Positions 8,652 to 15,255 of a stretch of DNA of 35,825 nucleotides are shown here, one piece after another (position 1 is the first letter of the stretch; each line of letters begins with the position of its first letter). Location of the stretch: contig CAYJRR010000037.1 in the NCBI GenBank assembly GCA_964372275.1, forward strand, positions 1-35,825, given 5' to 3'. Under the pieces are notes generated by a model. It did not search any database and was not told where the DNA came from. It was given only the letters and a program-made list of their open reading frames with translations. Both the position numbers and the translations under genes were made by a program. This stretch comes from CAYJRR01 sp964372275 [NCBI: uncultured bacterium]. GTDB lineage: Bacteria > CAYJRR01.

Positions 8652-8670
8652 GGCCCCGCTTCGCGGGGCC
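8652..8670 (+). terminator. GC-rich hairpin after cysQ, terminator-like
   Basis: An 8-bp perfect stem (GGCCCCGC / GCGGGGCC) with a three-base TTC loop lies 16 bases after the cysQ stop. No T-run follows, so it may stabilise the mRNA 3' end rather than terminate on its own. Confidence 0.4.
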
Positions 8671-8784
8671 GGCCGACCCGTTCCGGCTCCCTTCCGACTC
8701 CGAGTATGAAGGGGCTGTCCCGTCCAGGGCAGGTCCAGCCTGGAGCAAGGGCGCACGACTTCCGCCTGAGAGCGACGTCCGATG

Positions 8785-8801
8785 GGCCCGAGAGGCGGGC
8801 C
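8785..8801 (-). terminator. GC-rich hairpin after the glycine-rich gene
   Basis: A 6-bp stem (GGCCCG / CGGGCC) with a five-base loop begins about 13 bases beyond the stop of the minus-strand gene at 8815. There is no T-run on the minus strand, so termination is uncertain. The remainder of 8636-8814 shows nothing I recognise. Confidence 0.28.
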
Positions 8802-8814
8802 GAGGTCCTTTGGA

Positions 8815-9741
8815 TCAGTTCGACATGGGAATGATCGTTACTCGGCCCGCGGCGACGTTGATGTCACTCTCGATCAATACATCCGTGCCGGCTGCATAGC
8901 CCGAGCCGCCACCGCCGCCGCCACCGCAATATCCCCCGTTTCTGCCACCTCCACCGCCGCCGCCATAGTATCCGCCTCCTCCGCCACCCCCACAGCCGTT
9001 GTCCCCCACGCCTCCGGCGCCTCCCGCACCGAGCGTTCCGGGCATTCCCGGACTTCCGCCGTTGTCTCCAAGGCCTCCGCCGCCCCCGGCCGTCTGGGTG
9101 CCACCCGATCCGATGACCAGATCGGTGCACCCCGCCTGGCCATTCCCGCCCACGACTCCGCCGCCCACTCCGCCAGCGCCGTATTGACAGATGCCGCCAC
9201 CGCCGATGCCTCCGCCTCCACCGGCGACGACCACCCGGTAGTCCGTGGGCGTGATCGAATTGCCTCCTCGGCGCACGTCGGACGCGCCTCCGCCACCGGA
9301 TCCCGGACAGGAATCGGGCGAATCGCCTCCGTCGCCGCCTCCGTTGAAGCCTCCGGCGAGGCTGGGAGTCTCCGTACCGTGGTACCCACCACCGGTGCCA
9401 CCCACGTAGACGTAGAGCGTTTCTTCGGGAGTGACCTCGATGGTGGCTACCGTCCGCCCACCGCCGGCCATGTTCTTCTTGGCACCGCACACCTGTTTGC
9501 CACCCTTCGCCCCCAATGCCTCGACTCTCACTTTCGTGATGCCGGCGGGCACGACGTAGAGTTGCTCCGCCCCGGTGAAATAGAAGGTTGCCGGGAGCGG
9601 AAAAGGGGTTGGCGACGGAGTGCCGTCCGAAGACCGCCTCTCCTCTTCCGCTTCGCACCCGATGGCGTTCGCCACCCCGAGACAAGCCACGGCGACCATC
9701 AGGGCCGGAACCGTCATTTTCGAAGGGTTCGTCCTTTTCAT
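8815..9741 (-). CDS. Secreted glycine-rich domain protein, possible lipoprotein
   Basis: A 308-residue protein with an N-terminal signal sequence ending AIGCEAEEE; the Cys could be lipidated, but the lipobox is imperfect. After an acidic and Pro/Thr linker comes FYFTGAEQLYVVPAGITKVR, the typical entry to bacterial glycine-rich domains (a beta strand followed by VEALGAKGG). About 200 residues of Gly-rich tracts follow, with regularly spaced Tyr, Asn and Cys and short strands (YRVVVAGGGGG). The C-terminus (INVAAGRVTIIPMSN) closes the domain. Such domains resemble the glycine-rich domain of ALK/LTK receptors and form polyglycine helices; a surface or matrix role is inferred. Base composition is visibly less G+C-rich than its neighbours outside the Gly tracts. 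An internal ATG eight codons in is an alternative start. It lies between two copies of the cysQ 3' end. Confidence 0.8.
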   Translation of the reverse strand: MKRTNPSKMTVPALMVAVACLGVANAIGCEAEEERRSSDGTPSPTPFPLPATFYFTGAEQLYVVPAGITKVRVEALGAKGGKQVCGAKKNMAGGGRTVATIEVTPEETLYVYVGGTGGGYHGTETPSLAGGFNGGGDGGDSPDSCPGSGGGGASDVRRGGNSITPTDYRVVVAGGGGGIGGGGICQYGAGGVGGGVVGGNGQAGCTDLVIGSGGTQTAGGGGGLGDNGGSPGMPGTLGAGGAGGVGDNGCGGGGGGGYYGGGGGGGRNGGYCGGGGGGGSGYAAGTDVLIESDINVAAGRVTIIPMSN

Positions 9742-9758
9742 GGGACGTCAAGCTACTT

Positions 9759-9771
9759 CAGAACCGTTCTG
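9759..9771. promoter_or_regulatory. Palindrome upstream of the glycine-rich gene
   Basis: CAGAAC-C-GTTCTG is a perfect 6+1+6 inverted repeat located 18 bases before the ATG at 9741, with a further imperfect CTT/AAG extension. It is placed where an operator or a 5'-leader hairpin would act. The regulator is unknown. Confidence 0.4.
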
Positions 9772-9810
9772 GGAAGCGACCGGCTTTCGCAGGAGAAGAT
9801 GCGCGTTGAA

Positions 9811-9995
9811 CCTGCGCCCCGTCGGTGGTGATCCACGAAGCGGGCGACCTCCTCACCGACCTGTTCGGCGAACCGCTCCTCTACAACCGCCCGAACCCGA
9901 TCCATCCCCGCGGCCTGATCGCCACCAACCGGCGGGCGCTCCCGGTAGTGGTTAGGCTGATCGCCGAGCTCGCCGCCGGATTCGGGTTCACCTAG
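9811..9995 (+). pseudogene. cysQ 3'-end remnant (direct repeat, copy 2)
   Basis: This stretch reproduces codons 217 to the stop of cysQ (8451-8635) with 13 substitutions and no indels. The copied frame stays open to its TAG at 9993-9995, but a TGA at 9807-9809 lies in that frame just before the breakpoint and no start codon is available, so it cannot be expressed as a CysQ protein. Homology ends abruptly on both sides, on the right exactly at the stop codon. Some changes alter conserved-looking residues (G to D, R to L), consistent with relaxed selection. It is either the scar of a tandem duplication followed by deletion or a fragment carried in with the glycine-rich gene. The last eight bases overlap the end of the HEAT gene. 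Confidence 0.92.
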
Positions 9996-10659
9996 CGGTG
10001 CCGGTCGACCGGCGGCCTCGTGTCGGCGCCGCCGCCACCGCCCGCTGAAGGCGCTCCGCCGCCTTGCGAACGCCACTCCGCGTGTGGCTCGCGAATCGCG
10101 CGGCGGCCGGCGCGAGATCGCCGGCCAGCGTCGGGTCCGTGTCGGCCAGCGACGCCAACGCGGCCAGGATGCGGCCGGCGTGCTTCGAGCCCCAGAGGTC
10201 GAGACCCTCGATGAGGATCGGAAGCGCCGCGCGCGCCGCCTTCGGCCCGGTCGAGGCGTATCCGGAGATGGCATCGAAGACGTAATCGCGCACGATCACG
10301 CTCTTGTCCTTGCGCGCGAGCTCGCAGAGGGCGGGAAGTCCCGCTTCGACCACCCGCGGCGCCTGCGACGAAACGAGCGCGAGGGCGTGCGCCGACTCCC
10401 AGCGCACGCGACCGTTCCGGTGATTCATCAGGAGACGAAGGAGGATTGCAGCGTGCGGCGCAATCCGCGACGGTGCCTGCTCGGCGACCTTGGTCATCAC
10501 TTCGGCACAGTCCCCCGCCAGGCGAGCGTCGGCGTCGGCGAGTCCCTGCACGATCTCGGCGAGGAGGTCCGGCTTCGCAAGACATCGTGCGGCGACCGCC
10601 ACGTTGGCGTCCTGCGTGCGCGAGCCGGATCGGGAAGAAAGCTTTTCGAGAAGTCCCAT
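9988..10659 (-). CDS. HEAT-repeat protein
   Basis: A 223-residue all-helical protein made of HEAT-like repeats of about 35-40 residues (for example IAPHAAILLRLLMNHRNGRVRWESAHALALVSS split over two helices, then VEAGLPALCELARKDKSVIVRDYVFDAIS). HEAT arrays are protein-interaction scaffolds, so no enzyme activity is implied. The ATG at 10659 is chosen because AGGAG lies ten bases upstream and the longer in-frame extension to 10833 has non-coding character. The 3' end runs eight bases into the cysQ remnant, so its final residue and stop codon may be the product of that rearrangement. It follows the toxin-antitoxin pair on the same strand after a 70-base gap. Confidence 0.8.
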   Translation of the reverse strand: MGLLEKLSSRSGSRTQDANVAVAARCLAKPDLLAEIVQGLADADARLAGDCAEVMTKVAEQAPSRIAPHAAILLRLLMNHRNGRVRWESAHALALVSSQAPRVVEAGLPALCELARKDKSVIVRDYVFDAISGYASTGPKAARAALPILIEGLDLWGSKHAGRILAALASLADTDPTLAGDLAPAAARFASHTRSGVRKAAERLQRAVAAAPTRGRRSTGTAR

Positions 10660-10729
10660 CGGACCGGGGCTCCTACCACGACACGATCCGGCCGCAAAGG
10701 CGGTCCTCGAAACCCCGGCAGATCCCGGG

Positions 10730-11143
10730 CTAGGCAACGGTGATACCGGAGCTCCGGGCGGCGGACGCGAGATCGCGATCCAGCGTCGCGAGACCGCACC
10801 CGTGCCGCTGGGCGAGCTCCAGGTAGGCGGCATCGTAGGCCGAAAGACCGTACTCCCAGGCCAACGCGTGAATGCGTGAGACGGTCGATGCGGGAGGCGC
10901 TCCGTCCGTCGACAAGGGAAGGCGTCGATACAGGTCGATCAGCTGGACGACATCGGCCTCCGTGAGCCGTTGGCGCCGTCGGGCGGCGGTCAGCGCGTTC
11001 GTCAGCTCGTACCACCAGAGGGCGGGGATCCAGAGCAGGTCCTCCACCGCGAGGTCCCGACGAAACCGATCCGCCTGGGCCGAACGCTCGTCGGGCAAGG
11101 ACCAGGCGAGCGCGACGGAGCAGTCCAGCACCCAGGCCGTCAA
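10730..11143 (-). CDS. vapC: VapC-like PIN-domain toxin
   Basis: A 137-residue PIN-domain ribonuclease, the toxin of a type II toxin-antitoxin pair; VapC enzymes cut tRNA or rRNA. The acidic Mg-binding residues are in place: Asp7 (WVLDCSVALAW), Glu46 (WWYELTNAL), Asp104 (SAYDAAYLELA) and Asp122/Asp124 (LATLDRDL). The start is TTG at 11143, overlapping the antitoxin TGA as TTGA; this yields a standard PIN N-terminus, whereas the open frame upstream to 11224 only overlaps the antitoxin. Translational coupling to the antitoxin is expected. Confidence 0.9.
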   Translation of the reverse strand: MTAWVLDCSVALAWSLPDERSAQADRFRRDLAVEDLLWIPALWWYELTNALTAARRRQRLTEADVVQLIDLYRRLPLSTDGAPPASTVSRIHALAWEYGLSAYDAAYLELAQRHGCGLATLDRDLASAARSSGITVA

Positions 11144-11388
11144 TGCCGCCGGCCCTCGTCGATCAATTCGCGTACTCGGACCGGGCCCGGGACGCGCTTG
11201 CGGATCTCGCGGAGCGCCTTCCAAACCTGATCCGGTTCCATCGGCTCGCCCTCCTCGGGACCCGGAGGAACGAGTCGGGCCACCACCTTTCCCCGCCGCC
11301 GGATGGCGAACGACCGCCCTCGCTCGGTTTCGCGCAACAGCTCCGAAAGGCGGGTCTTCGCCTCGAACGCCCCGATCTCGTTTTTCAT
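11140..11388 (-). CDS. Phd/YefM-type antitoxin
   Basis: An 82-residue antitoxin. The N-terminal DNA-binding domain has the family signature IGAFEAKTRLSELLRETERG followed by FAIRRRGKVVARLVPP. The C-terminal part (from MEPDQVWKALREIRKR to the end) is a charged helix expected to wrap and block the toxin. The partner toxin follows with a four-base overlap. Autorepression through the AT-rich dyad immediately upstream (11389-11405) is likely. Confidence 0.9.
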   Translation of the reverse strand: MKNEIGAFEAKTRLSELLRETERGRSFAIRRRGKVVARLVPPGPEEGEPMEPDQVWKALREIRKRVPGPVRVRELIDEGRRH

Positions 11389-11405
11389 CTAGTTGTATAG
11401 ACTAG
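11389..11405 (-). promoter_or_regulatory. Antitoxin promoter/operator region
   Basis: An AT-rich island in G+C-rich surroundings holds the inverted repeat CTAGT-7-ACTAG directly before the antitoxin ATG. On the minus strand TATACA stands five bases before the ATG, so the repeat overlaps a likely -10 element and the transcript could be leaderless or nearly so. This is a typical place for toxin-antitoxin autoregulation. Confidence 0.5.
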
Positions 11406-11557
11406 TTTGTTCGGCGCGGAGGGGCAAGAACGCTCTCGCGCGGCGCCGGCGTGGCGCAAAGTTCCCGCTTGCCTCCGGGACGCCGCCGGACGTAGCAAGA
11501 GTCCCTTGGCGGCCCGGTCGGACCGTCGATCCTGCGCGCAATCACGGAGCCTTCGAG

Positions 11558-12478
11558 ATGACGAACCGCGTGAACGAGATCCTGGGGTGGTACCGGAGCG
11601 AGAATCCGGGCGTCCTGAACAACCTCGCCCGCCTGCTGAACCACGGGAAGCTGGCCGGCACCGGACGGCTGGTGATCCTGCCTGTCGACCAGGGGTTCGA
11701 GCACGGGCCAGCGCGCAGCTTCGCGATGAATCCGCCCGCCTACGATCCCGACTACCACTACCAGCTGGCGATCGAGGCCGGCTGCAACGCCTACGCGGCG
11801 CCGCTCGGTTTCCTCGAAGCCGGGGCGGCGGAGTACGGCTGGCGCATCCCGACGATCCTCAAGGTGAACAACCACGACGTCCTCCAGGACGAGAAGGATC
11901 CGCTCGGCGCGCAGACCTCCTCGGTCTCGGACGCGCTGCGTCTCGGCTGCGCGGCGATCGGCTACACCATCTACCCCGGGACGCTGGACCGCCGGCTGCA
12001 GTACGAACAGCTCCGCGAGCTGATCCGCGAGGCGCGCGCGGTGGGGCTGCCGACCGTGGTCTGGTCCTACGCCCGCGGCGGGGCGATCAGCAGCAAGGGG
12101 GAGACGGGTCTCGACGTGATCGCCTACGCGGCGCACATCGCCGCCGAGCTCGGCGCGCACGTGGTGAAGGTGAAGCTGCCGAGCGAACACCTGGAGCAGG
12201 AGGCGGCGAAGAAGGTCTACGAGGCGGCGAACGTGCCGCGCGAGACGCTCGCCCAGCGGGTGCGCCACGTCATCCAGGGCACCTTCAACGGGAAGCGGAT
12301 CGTGATCTTTTCGGGCGGCGCCAAGAAGGAGAACGACGAGGCGATCCTCGACGAGGCGCGCGCCATCCGCGAAGGGGGCGGCTTCGGCTCGATCATGGGG
12401 CGCAACGCCTTCCAGCGGGAGAAGGGGGCGGCGCTGCGGCTCCTCGGCAACGTGATGAAGATCTACGGCGCCGCGTAG
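11558..12478 (+). CDS. fbaB: Class I fructose-bisphosphate aldolase, DhnA/FbaB type
   Basis: A 306-residue Schiff-base aldolase that interconverts fructose 1,6-bisphosphate and two triose phosphates. Diagnostic segments are VILPVDQGFEHGP near residue 35, VVWSYARGG, HVVKVKLP with Lys204 (or Lys206) as the Schiff-base lysine, and IVIFSGGAKKEND with the phosphate-binding glycines, then GSIMGRNAFQRE. The ATG at 11558 is preceded by GGAG eight bases upstream; the open frame further upstream to 11393 has no family similarity. It is followed 18 bases later by the dehydrogenase gene, suggesting a central-carbon operon. The 150 bases between the antitoxin operator and this gene show no convincing promoter. 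Confidence 0.93.
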   Translation: MTNRVNEILGWYRSENPGVLNNLARLLNHGKLAGTGRLVILPVDQGFEHGPARSFAMNPPAYDPDYHYQLAIEAGCNAYAAPLGFLEAGAAEYGWRIPTILKVNNHDVLQDEKDPLGAQTSSVSDALRLGCAAIGYTIYPGTLDRRLQYEQLRELIREARAVGLPTVVWSYARGGAISSKGETGLDVIAYAAHIAAELGAHVVKVKLPSEHLEQEAAKKVYEAANVPRETLAQRVRHVIQGTFNGKRIVIFSGGAKKENDEAILDEARAIREGGGFGSIMGRNAFQREKGAALRLLGNVMKIYGAA

Positions 12479-12496
12479 CACGCGCCGGAACGGTCG

Positions 12497-13546
12497 ATGC
12501 CCGTGGGCCGCACGATCACACTCATCCGCGGGGACGGCATCGGGCCGGAGGTGGTCGCGGCCGCCGTGGAGGCCGTCGACCTGCTCGCGACCGGAATCGT
12601 CTGGGAGGAGCGACCGGCGGGCGCCTCCTCGCTCGGGTCGAACGGCTCGCCGCTGCCGCCGGCGACGCTGGACTCGATCCGGCGCACGCGGCTGTGCTTC
12701 AAAGGGCCGCTCGCCACGCCGATCGGGCGCGGCTACCGCAGCGTCAACGTGGCGCTGCGTCAGGAGCTCGACCTGTTCGCCAACGTGCGGCCGGTCCGTT
12801 CGATCCCTGGCGTCCCCTCCCGTTACGACAAGGTCGACATCGTCGTGGTCCGGGAGAACACGCAGGGGATGTACTCCGGCGTCGACCACTACGTCGACAA
12901 CAAGCGGTCGGCCGGCGAGTCGATCTCGATCATCACCCGCGCCGGATCCGAACGGCTGGCGCGCTTCGCCTTCGATTACGCGAGGGCCGAAGGGCGCCGG
13001 AAGGTGACGATCGTCCACAAGGCGAACATCCTGAAGAAGACCTCCGGTCTGTTCCTCGACGTCGTGAAAGAGGTCGCGGCCGGGTACTCGGACATCGCCT
13101 GCGACGAGATCATCATCGACAACTGCTGCATGCAGCTGGTGAAGGACCCGACGCGCTTCGACACGCTGGTCACCACGAACCTCTTCGGCGACATCCTCTC
13201 CGACCTGACCGCCGGCTTGGTCGGCGGGCTCGGGGTCGCGCCGGGTGCGAACATCGGCACCGACGCCGCGCTCTACGAGGCGGTCCACGGCACCGCCCCC
13301 GACATCGCCGGGAAGGGGATCGCCAACCCCGCGGCGACGATGCTGGCCGCGGTGCTGATGCTCAAGGACCTGGGGGAGCGCGAGGCCGCCTCGCGCCTCG
13401 AGCGCGCCGTGATCGCCGCCCTCGGCGACCCCCAGGCGCGGACCCCCGACCTCGCGGGTCACGGAAACACACGCACCTTCACCGACCGGGTCCTCGCCGA
13501 GCTCCGCGCCGCCGCGCACGCGGGCGGCCACCCCGCTACCCCCTAG
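12497..13546 (+). CDS. NAD-type isocitrate/isopropylmalate dehydrogenase
   Basis: A 349-residue beta-decarboxylating dehydrogenase. RSVNVALRQELDLFANVRPV is closer to isocitrate dehydrogenase (the E. coli and mitochondrial NAD forms) than to LeuB. Catalytic Tyr is in NTQGMYSG, Lys in VHKANILKK, and metal Asp residues in TNLFGDILSDL. The cofactor segment reads HGTAPDIAGKG: Asp-Ile occupies the place of Lys-Tyr in NADP-dependent E. coli Icd, so NAD is the predicted acceptor. NAD-dependent isocitrate dehydrogenase in the citric acid cycle is the best call; homoisocitrate or isopropylmalate dehydrogenase remains possible since leuC/leuD-type neighbours are absent. Likely cotranscribed with fbaB. 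Confidence 0.88.
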   Translation: MPVGRTITLIRGDGIGPEVVAAAVEAVDLLATGIVWEERPAGASSLGSNGSPLPPATLDSIRRTRLCFKGPLATPIGRGYRSVNVALRQELDLFANVRPVRSIPGVPSRYDKVDIVVVRENTQGMYSGVDHYVDNKRSAGESISIITRAGSERLARFAFDYARAEGRRKVTIVHKANILKKTSGLFLDVVKEVAAGYSDIACDEIIIDNCCMQLVKDPTRFDTLVTTNLFGDILSDLTAGLVGGLGVAPGANIGTDAALYEAVHGTAPDIAGKGIANPAATMLAAVLMLKDLGEREAASRLERAVIAALGDPQARTPDLAGHGNTRTFTDRVLAELRAAAHAGGHPATP

Positions 13547-13555
13547 GAGAGAACG

Positions 13556-13858
13556 ATGTCGACCCGCTCACCCGACCCCAAGACGCTGAACATCCAGATC
13601 CAGGCCGACGACGAGACCAAGCAGGGGGCCTACGCCAACATGGCGATGATCGCCCACTCGCCGGAGGAGTTCGTCCTCGACTTCATCTTCGTCCTGCCGA
13701 ACCCGCCCTACGGCAAGCTGCGCTCCCGCCTGATCATGAGCGCCTCCCACACCAAGCGCTTCCTCCGCGCCCTCCAGGAGAACGTCGCCCGCTACGAACA
13801 ACAGTTCGGCACCATCCCCGACTCGTCGACGCCGTTCCCCAGCGGCCAGATCAACTAG
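13556..13858 (+). CDS. DUF3467 family protein
   Basis: A 100-residue cytoplasmic protein with the DUF3467 pattern: IQADDETKQGAYANMAMIAH, then EEFVLDFIFVLPNPPYGKL, then a helix containing HTKRFLRALQENVARYEQQFG. The family is widespread in bacteria and has no established function. AGGAGAG is placed five bases before the ATG. It follows the dehydrogenase gene by nine bases, so it is probably part of the same transcript. Its stop codon shares the CTAG at 13855-13858 with the convergent gene. Confidence 0.88.
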   Translation: MSTRSPDPKTLNIQIQADDETKQGAYANMAMIAHSPEEFVLDFIFVLPNPPYGKLRSRLIMSASHTKRFLRALQENVARYEQQFGTIPDSSTPFPSGQIN

Positions 13859-14409
13859 TCGCGGTCGGTGACGGCGACGGAGGCGCGGACGCGCAAGCCG
13901 AGCTCGGCGCCGAAGCGGTCGCGCATCGTCCACGAGCCGCGGACGTACGGGGAGAAGATCCACCACGCGCCCCAGACGGTCGCCTGGCCGCCGACGTCGA
14001 GGCGGTTGTCGTCGTCGACGAAGACCGGCCCGGCGCCGAATCCGAACGCGAGGCCGCCGCGCCGCGGGTCGAACGGCTGGCCGTCGTAGTGCCGGTGGAA
14101 GTACTCGTGGAGCTCGATCGCGGTGCGCGAGCGGCCGCCGCCCCACTGAACGCGCGATCCCTCGATCCCCCAGTTCGCGAACCAGCGCAGCGGCGGCTGG
14201 CCGGTGCGATAGAGGTCCTCCTGCGGCGGGAACCACTCTTCCGGAGGGATGTGCAGGTACCCGACCTCGACGCCGGCCGGGACGGCGAGGCCGGCGCCGT
14301 CGTAGCGGACGCCGCCGGTGACGCCGAGGAAGATCCGGTCCTCCTGCTGCGCCCGCGCCGTTCCGGCGGCGAGCAGGACGAGCGCGGCCACGGCCGCCGC
14401 CCGCACCAC
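13855..14409 (-). CDS. Predicted outer-membrane beta-barrel protein
   Basis: About 184 residues from a GTG at 14409 (or the adjacent GTG at 14406). A signal peptide (VRAAAVAALVLLAAGTARAQQ) is followed by alternating hydrophobic and polar strands such as IFLGVTGGVRYDG, GLAFGFGAGPVFVDD, GGQATVWGAWWIFSPYVRGS and FGAELGLRVRASVAV, with aromatic residues at strand ends. This is consistent with a small eight-strand barrel, though no named family is recognised. The C-terminal residue is not Phe. An in-frame ATG at 14472 lies inside the preceding gene and would displace the signal peptide, so it is disfavoured. It follows the 14421-14687 gene by 11 bases. Confidence 0.72.
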   Translation of the reverse strand: MVRAAAVAALVLLAAGTARAQQEDRIFLGVTGGVRYDGAGLAVPAGVEVGYLHIPPEEWFPPQEDLYRTGQPPLRWFANWGIEGSRVQWGGGRSRTAIELHEYFHRHYDGQPFDPRRGGLAFGFGAGPVFVDDDNRLDVGGQATVWGAWWIFSPYVRGSWTMRDRFGAELGLRVRASVAVTDRD

Positions 14410-14420
14410 CGCCCGGACGG

Positions 14421-14687
14421 TCAGATCTGCATGCAGAAGGAACAGGTCTCCGGGGCCATACCGTGCTGGCATTTGCCCGTCACGGGATCGAGCCGTATCA
14501 GCGACAGCTTCTGTTTCAGCGTGAGCGGCTTCAGCGCCGGGCGCGGCGAGGGGCTCGAGGCCTCCGTCTTCGCCGCGGCGGGCGCCTTCGACGCCTTGGC
14601 CGGGCTCGCCTTCTTCGTGGGGCGCTTCGCGACCGCCTTCTTGGCCGTCTCGACCTTCTTGGCCTTCTTGGCCACCGATTTCGCCAT
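14421..14687 (-). CDS. Lys/Ala-rich protein with C-terminal Cys/His cluster
   Basis: An 88-residue protein. Residues 1-50 are Lys/Ala/Pro-rich repeats (AKKAKKVETAKKAVAKRPTK) resembling the tail of histone H1 or bacterial histone-like AlgP/HctB proteins, which bind nucleic acid. The C-terminal 25 residues contain GKCQHGMAPETCSFCMQ, a C-x-H-x6-C-x2-C arrangement that could bind zinc. I do not recognise the family. Nucleic-acid binding is inferred from composition. It is adjacent to the barrel protein gene on the same strand, a combination with no obvious functional link. Confidence 0.72.
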   Translation of the reverse strand: MAKSVAKKAKKVETAKKAVAKRPTKKASPAKASKAPAAAKTEASSPSPRPALKPLTLKQKLSLIRLDPVTGKCQHGMAPETCSFCMQI

Positions 14688-14725
14688 CGAGGCGAACGAT
14701 ACGACCGACCCCGATCCCCGCGCAA

Positions 14726-14818
14726 CTACAGCCGGCCGAGAACGCGTGCGGCGACGAGGCCGAGGAGGACGAGCGCGAGGAGCAACGCCGCCCAGAGGTA
14801 GACGGGGGACGGATCCAT
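14726..14818 (-). CDS. Tiny single-pass membrane protein
   Basis: A 30-residue frame starting MDPSPVYLWAALLLALVLLG and ending in a short basic tail (ARVLGRL), i.e. one transmembrane helix with a few flanking residues. A GTG at 14845 would add nine residues. No ribosome binding site is evident in front of either start, so expression is uncertain. It lies 38 bases before the Lys/Ala-rich gene on the same strand. Confidence 0.35.
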   Translation of the reverse strand: MDPSPVYLWAALLLALVLLGLVAARVLGRL

Positions 14819-14859
14819 CGGTTGGCGGGGGGGCGCCTCGGGCACGGTAAGATCATCGC

Positions 14860-15255
14860 ATGGTCCGACTCCTCGCCGGCCTCCTCTTCGCCGCGGCCCC
14901 CGCGGCCGCGCCCCAGGTCGATCCGAACGGGTTCCCCGCTCCAAACCTCCAGGGCTGGGAGAAGAAAGGGACGATGACGACCGACGCGACGCTCGCCATC
15001 GAGGGACCCGAGACGACGGTCGAGGCGTACGAGAACGGAAAGGGGGACCGGATCCTGCGGCTCTCGCTCCACGGCGTCGTCTGGGCCTACGGCGTCCTCC
15101 CCAAGGGGAATCCGCTGGCCGGCTACATCCTGCGCGATCCGACCTGCTCCCGCCGCCTGACCGAGAAGTGGTCCCCCGACGCCCCCTTCACGGCGCCGGA
15201 CTGCGCGGTGAAGGCGAAGCGACCGTCCGGCCCCTCGGGCTCCCCGAACCCCTAG
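14860..15255 (+). CDS. Small secreted protein of unknown function
   Basis: A 131-residue protein with a short signal peptide (MVRLLAGLLFAAAPAAAPQ). The mature part has strand-rich segments (ATLAIEGPETTVEAYENG, RILRLSLHGVVWAYGVLP), and two cysteines (DPTCSRR and APDCAVK) that could form a disulfide. The C-terminus is Pro/Ser-rich. No family is recognised. It converges with the OmpA-type gene: its stop codon overlaps the last bases of that gene (15252-15255). Confidence 0.68.
   Translation: MVRLLAGLLFAAAPAAAPQVDPNGFPAPNLQGWEKKGTMTTDATLAIEGPETTVEAYENGKGDRILRLSLHGVVWAYGVLPKGNPLAGYILRDPTCSRRLTEKWSPDAPFTAPDCAVKAKRPSGPSGSPNP

Noticed and set aside
8636-9995. An insertion sequence or integron cassette carrying the glycine-rich gene.
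   Set aside because: No transposase, integrase, terminal inverted repeat or short target duplication is visible; the flanking repeats are gene ends, not element ends.
9811-9995. The second cysQ copy as a functional short gene.
   Set aside because: There is no start codon in the frame and a TGA at 9807-9809 stands just before it.
11406-11557. A promoter TTGCCT-18-TAGCAA upstream of the aldolase gene.
   Set aside because: The -10 matches only three consensus positions, no better than chance here.
11407-14850. A very long plus-strand open frame of more than 1,100 codons.
   Set aside because: It is an out-of-frame shadow of the aldolase, dehydrogenase and DUF3467 genes, Arg/Pro/Ala-rich without any domain, as expected in G+C-rich DNA.
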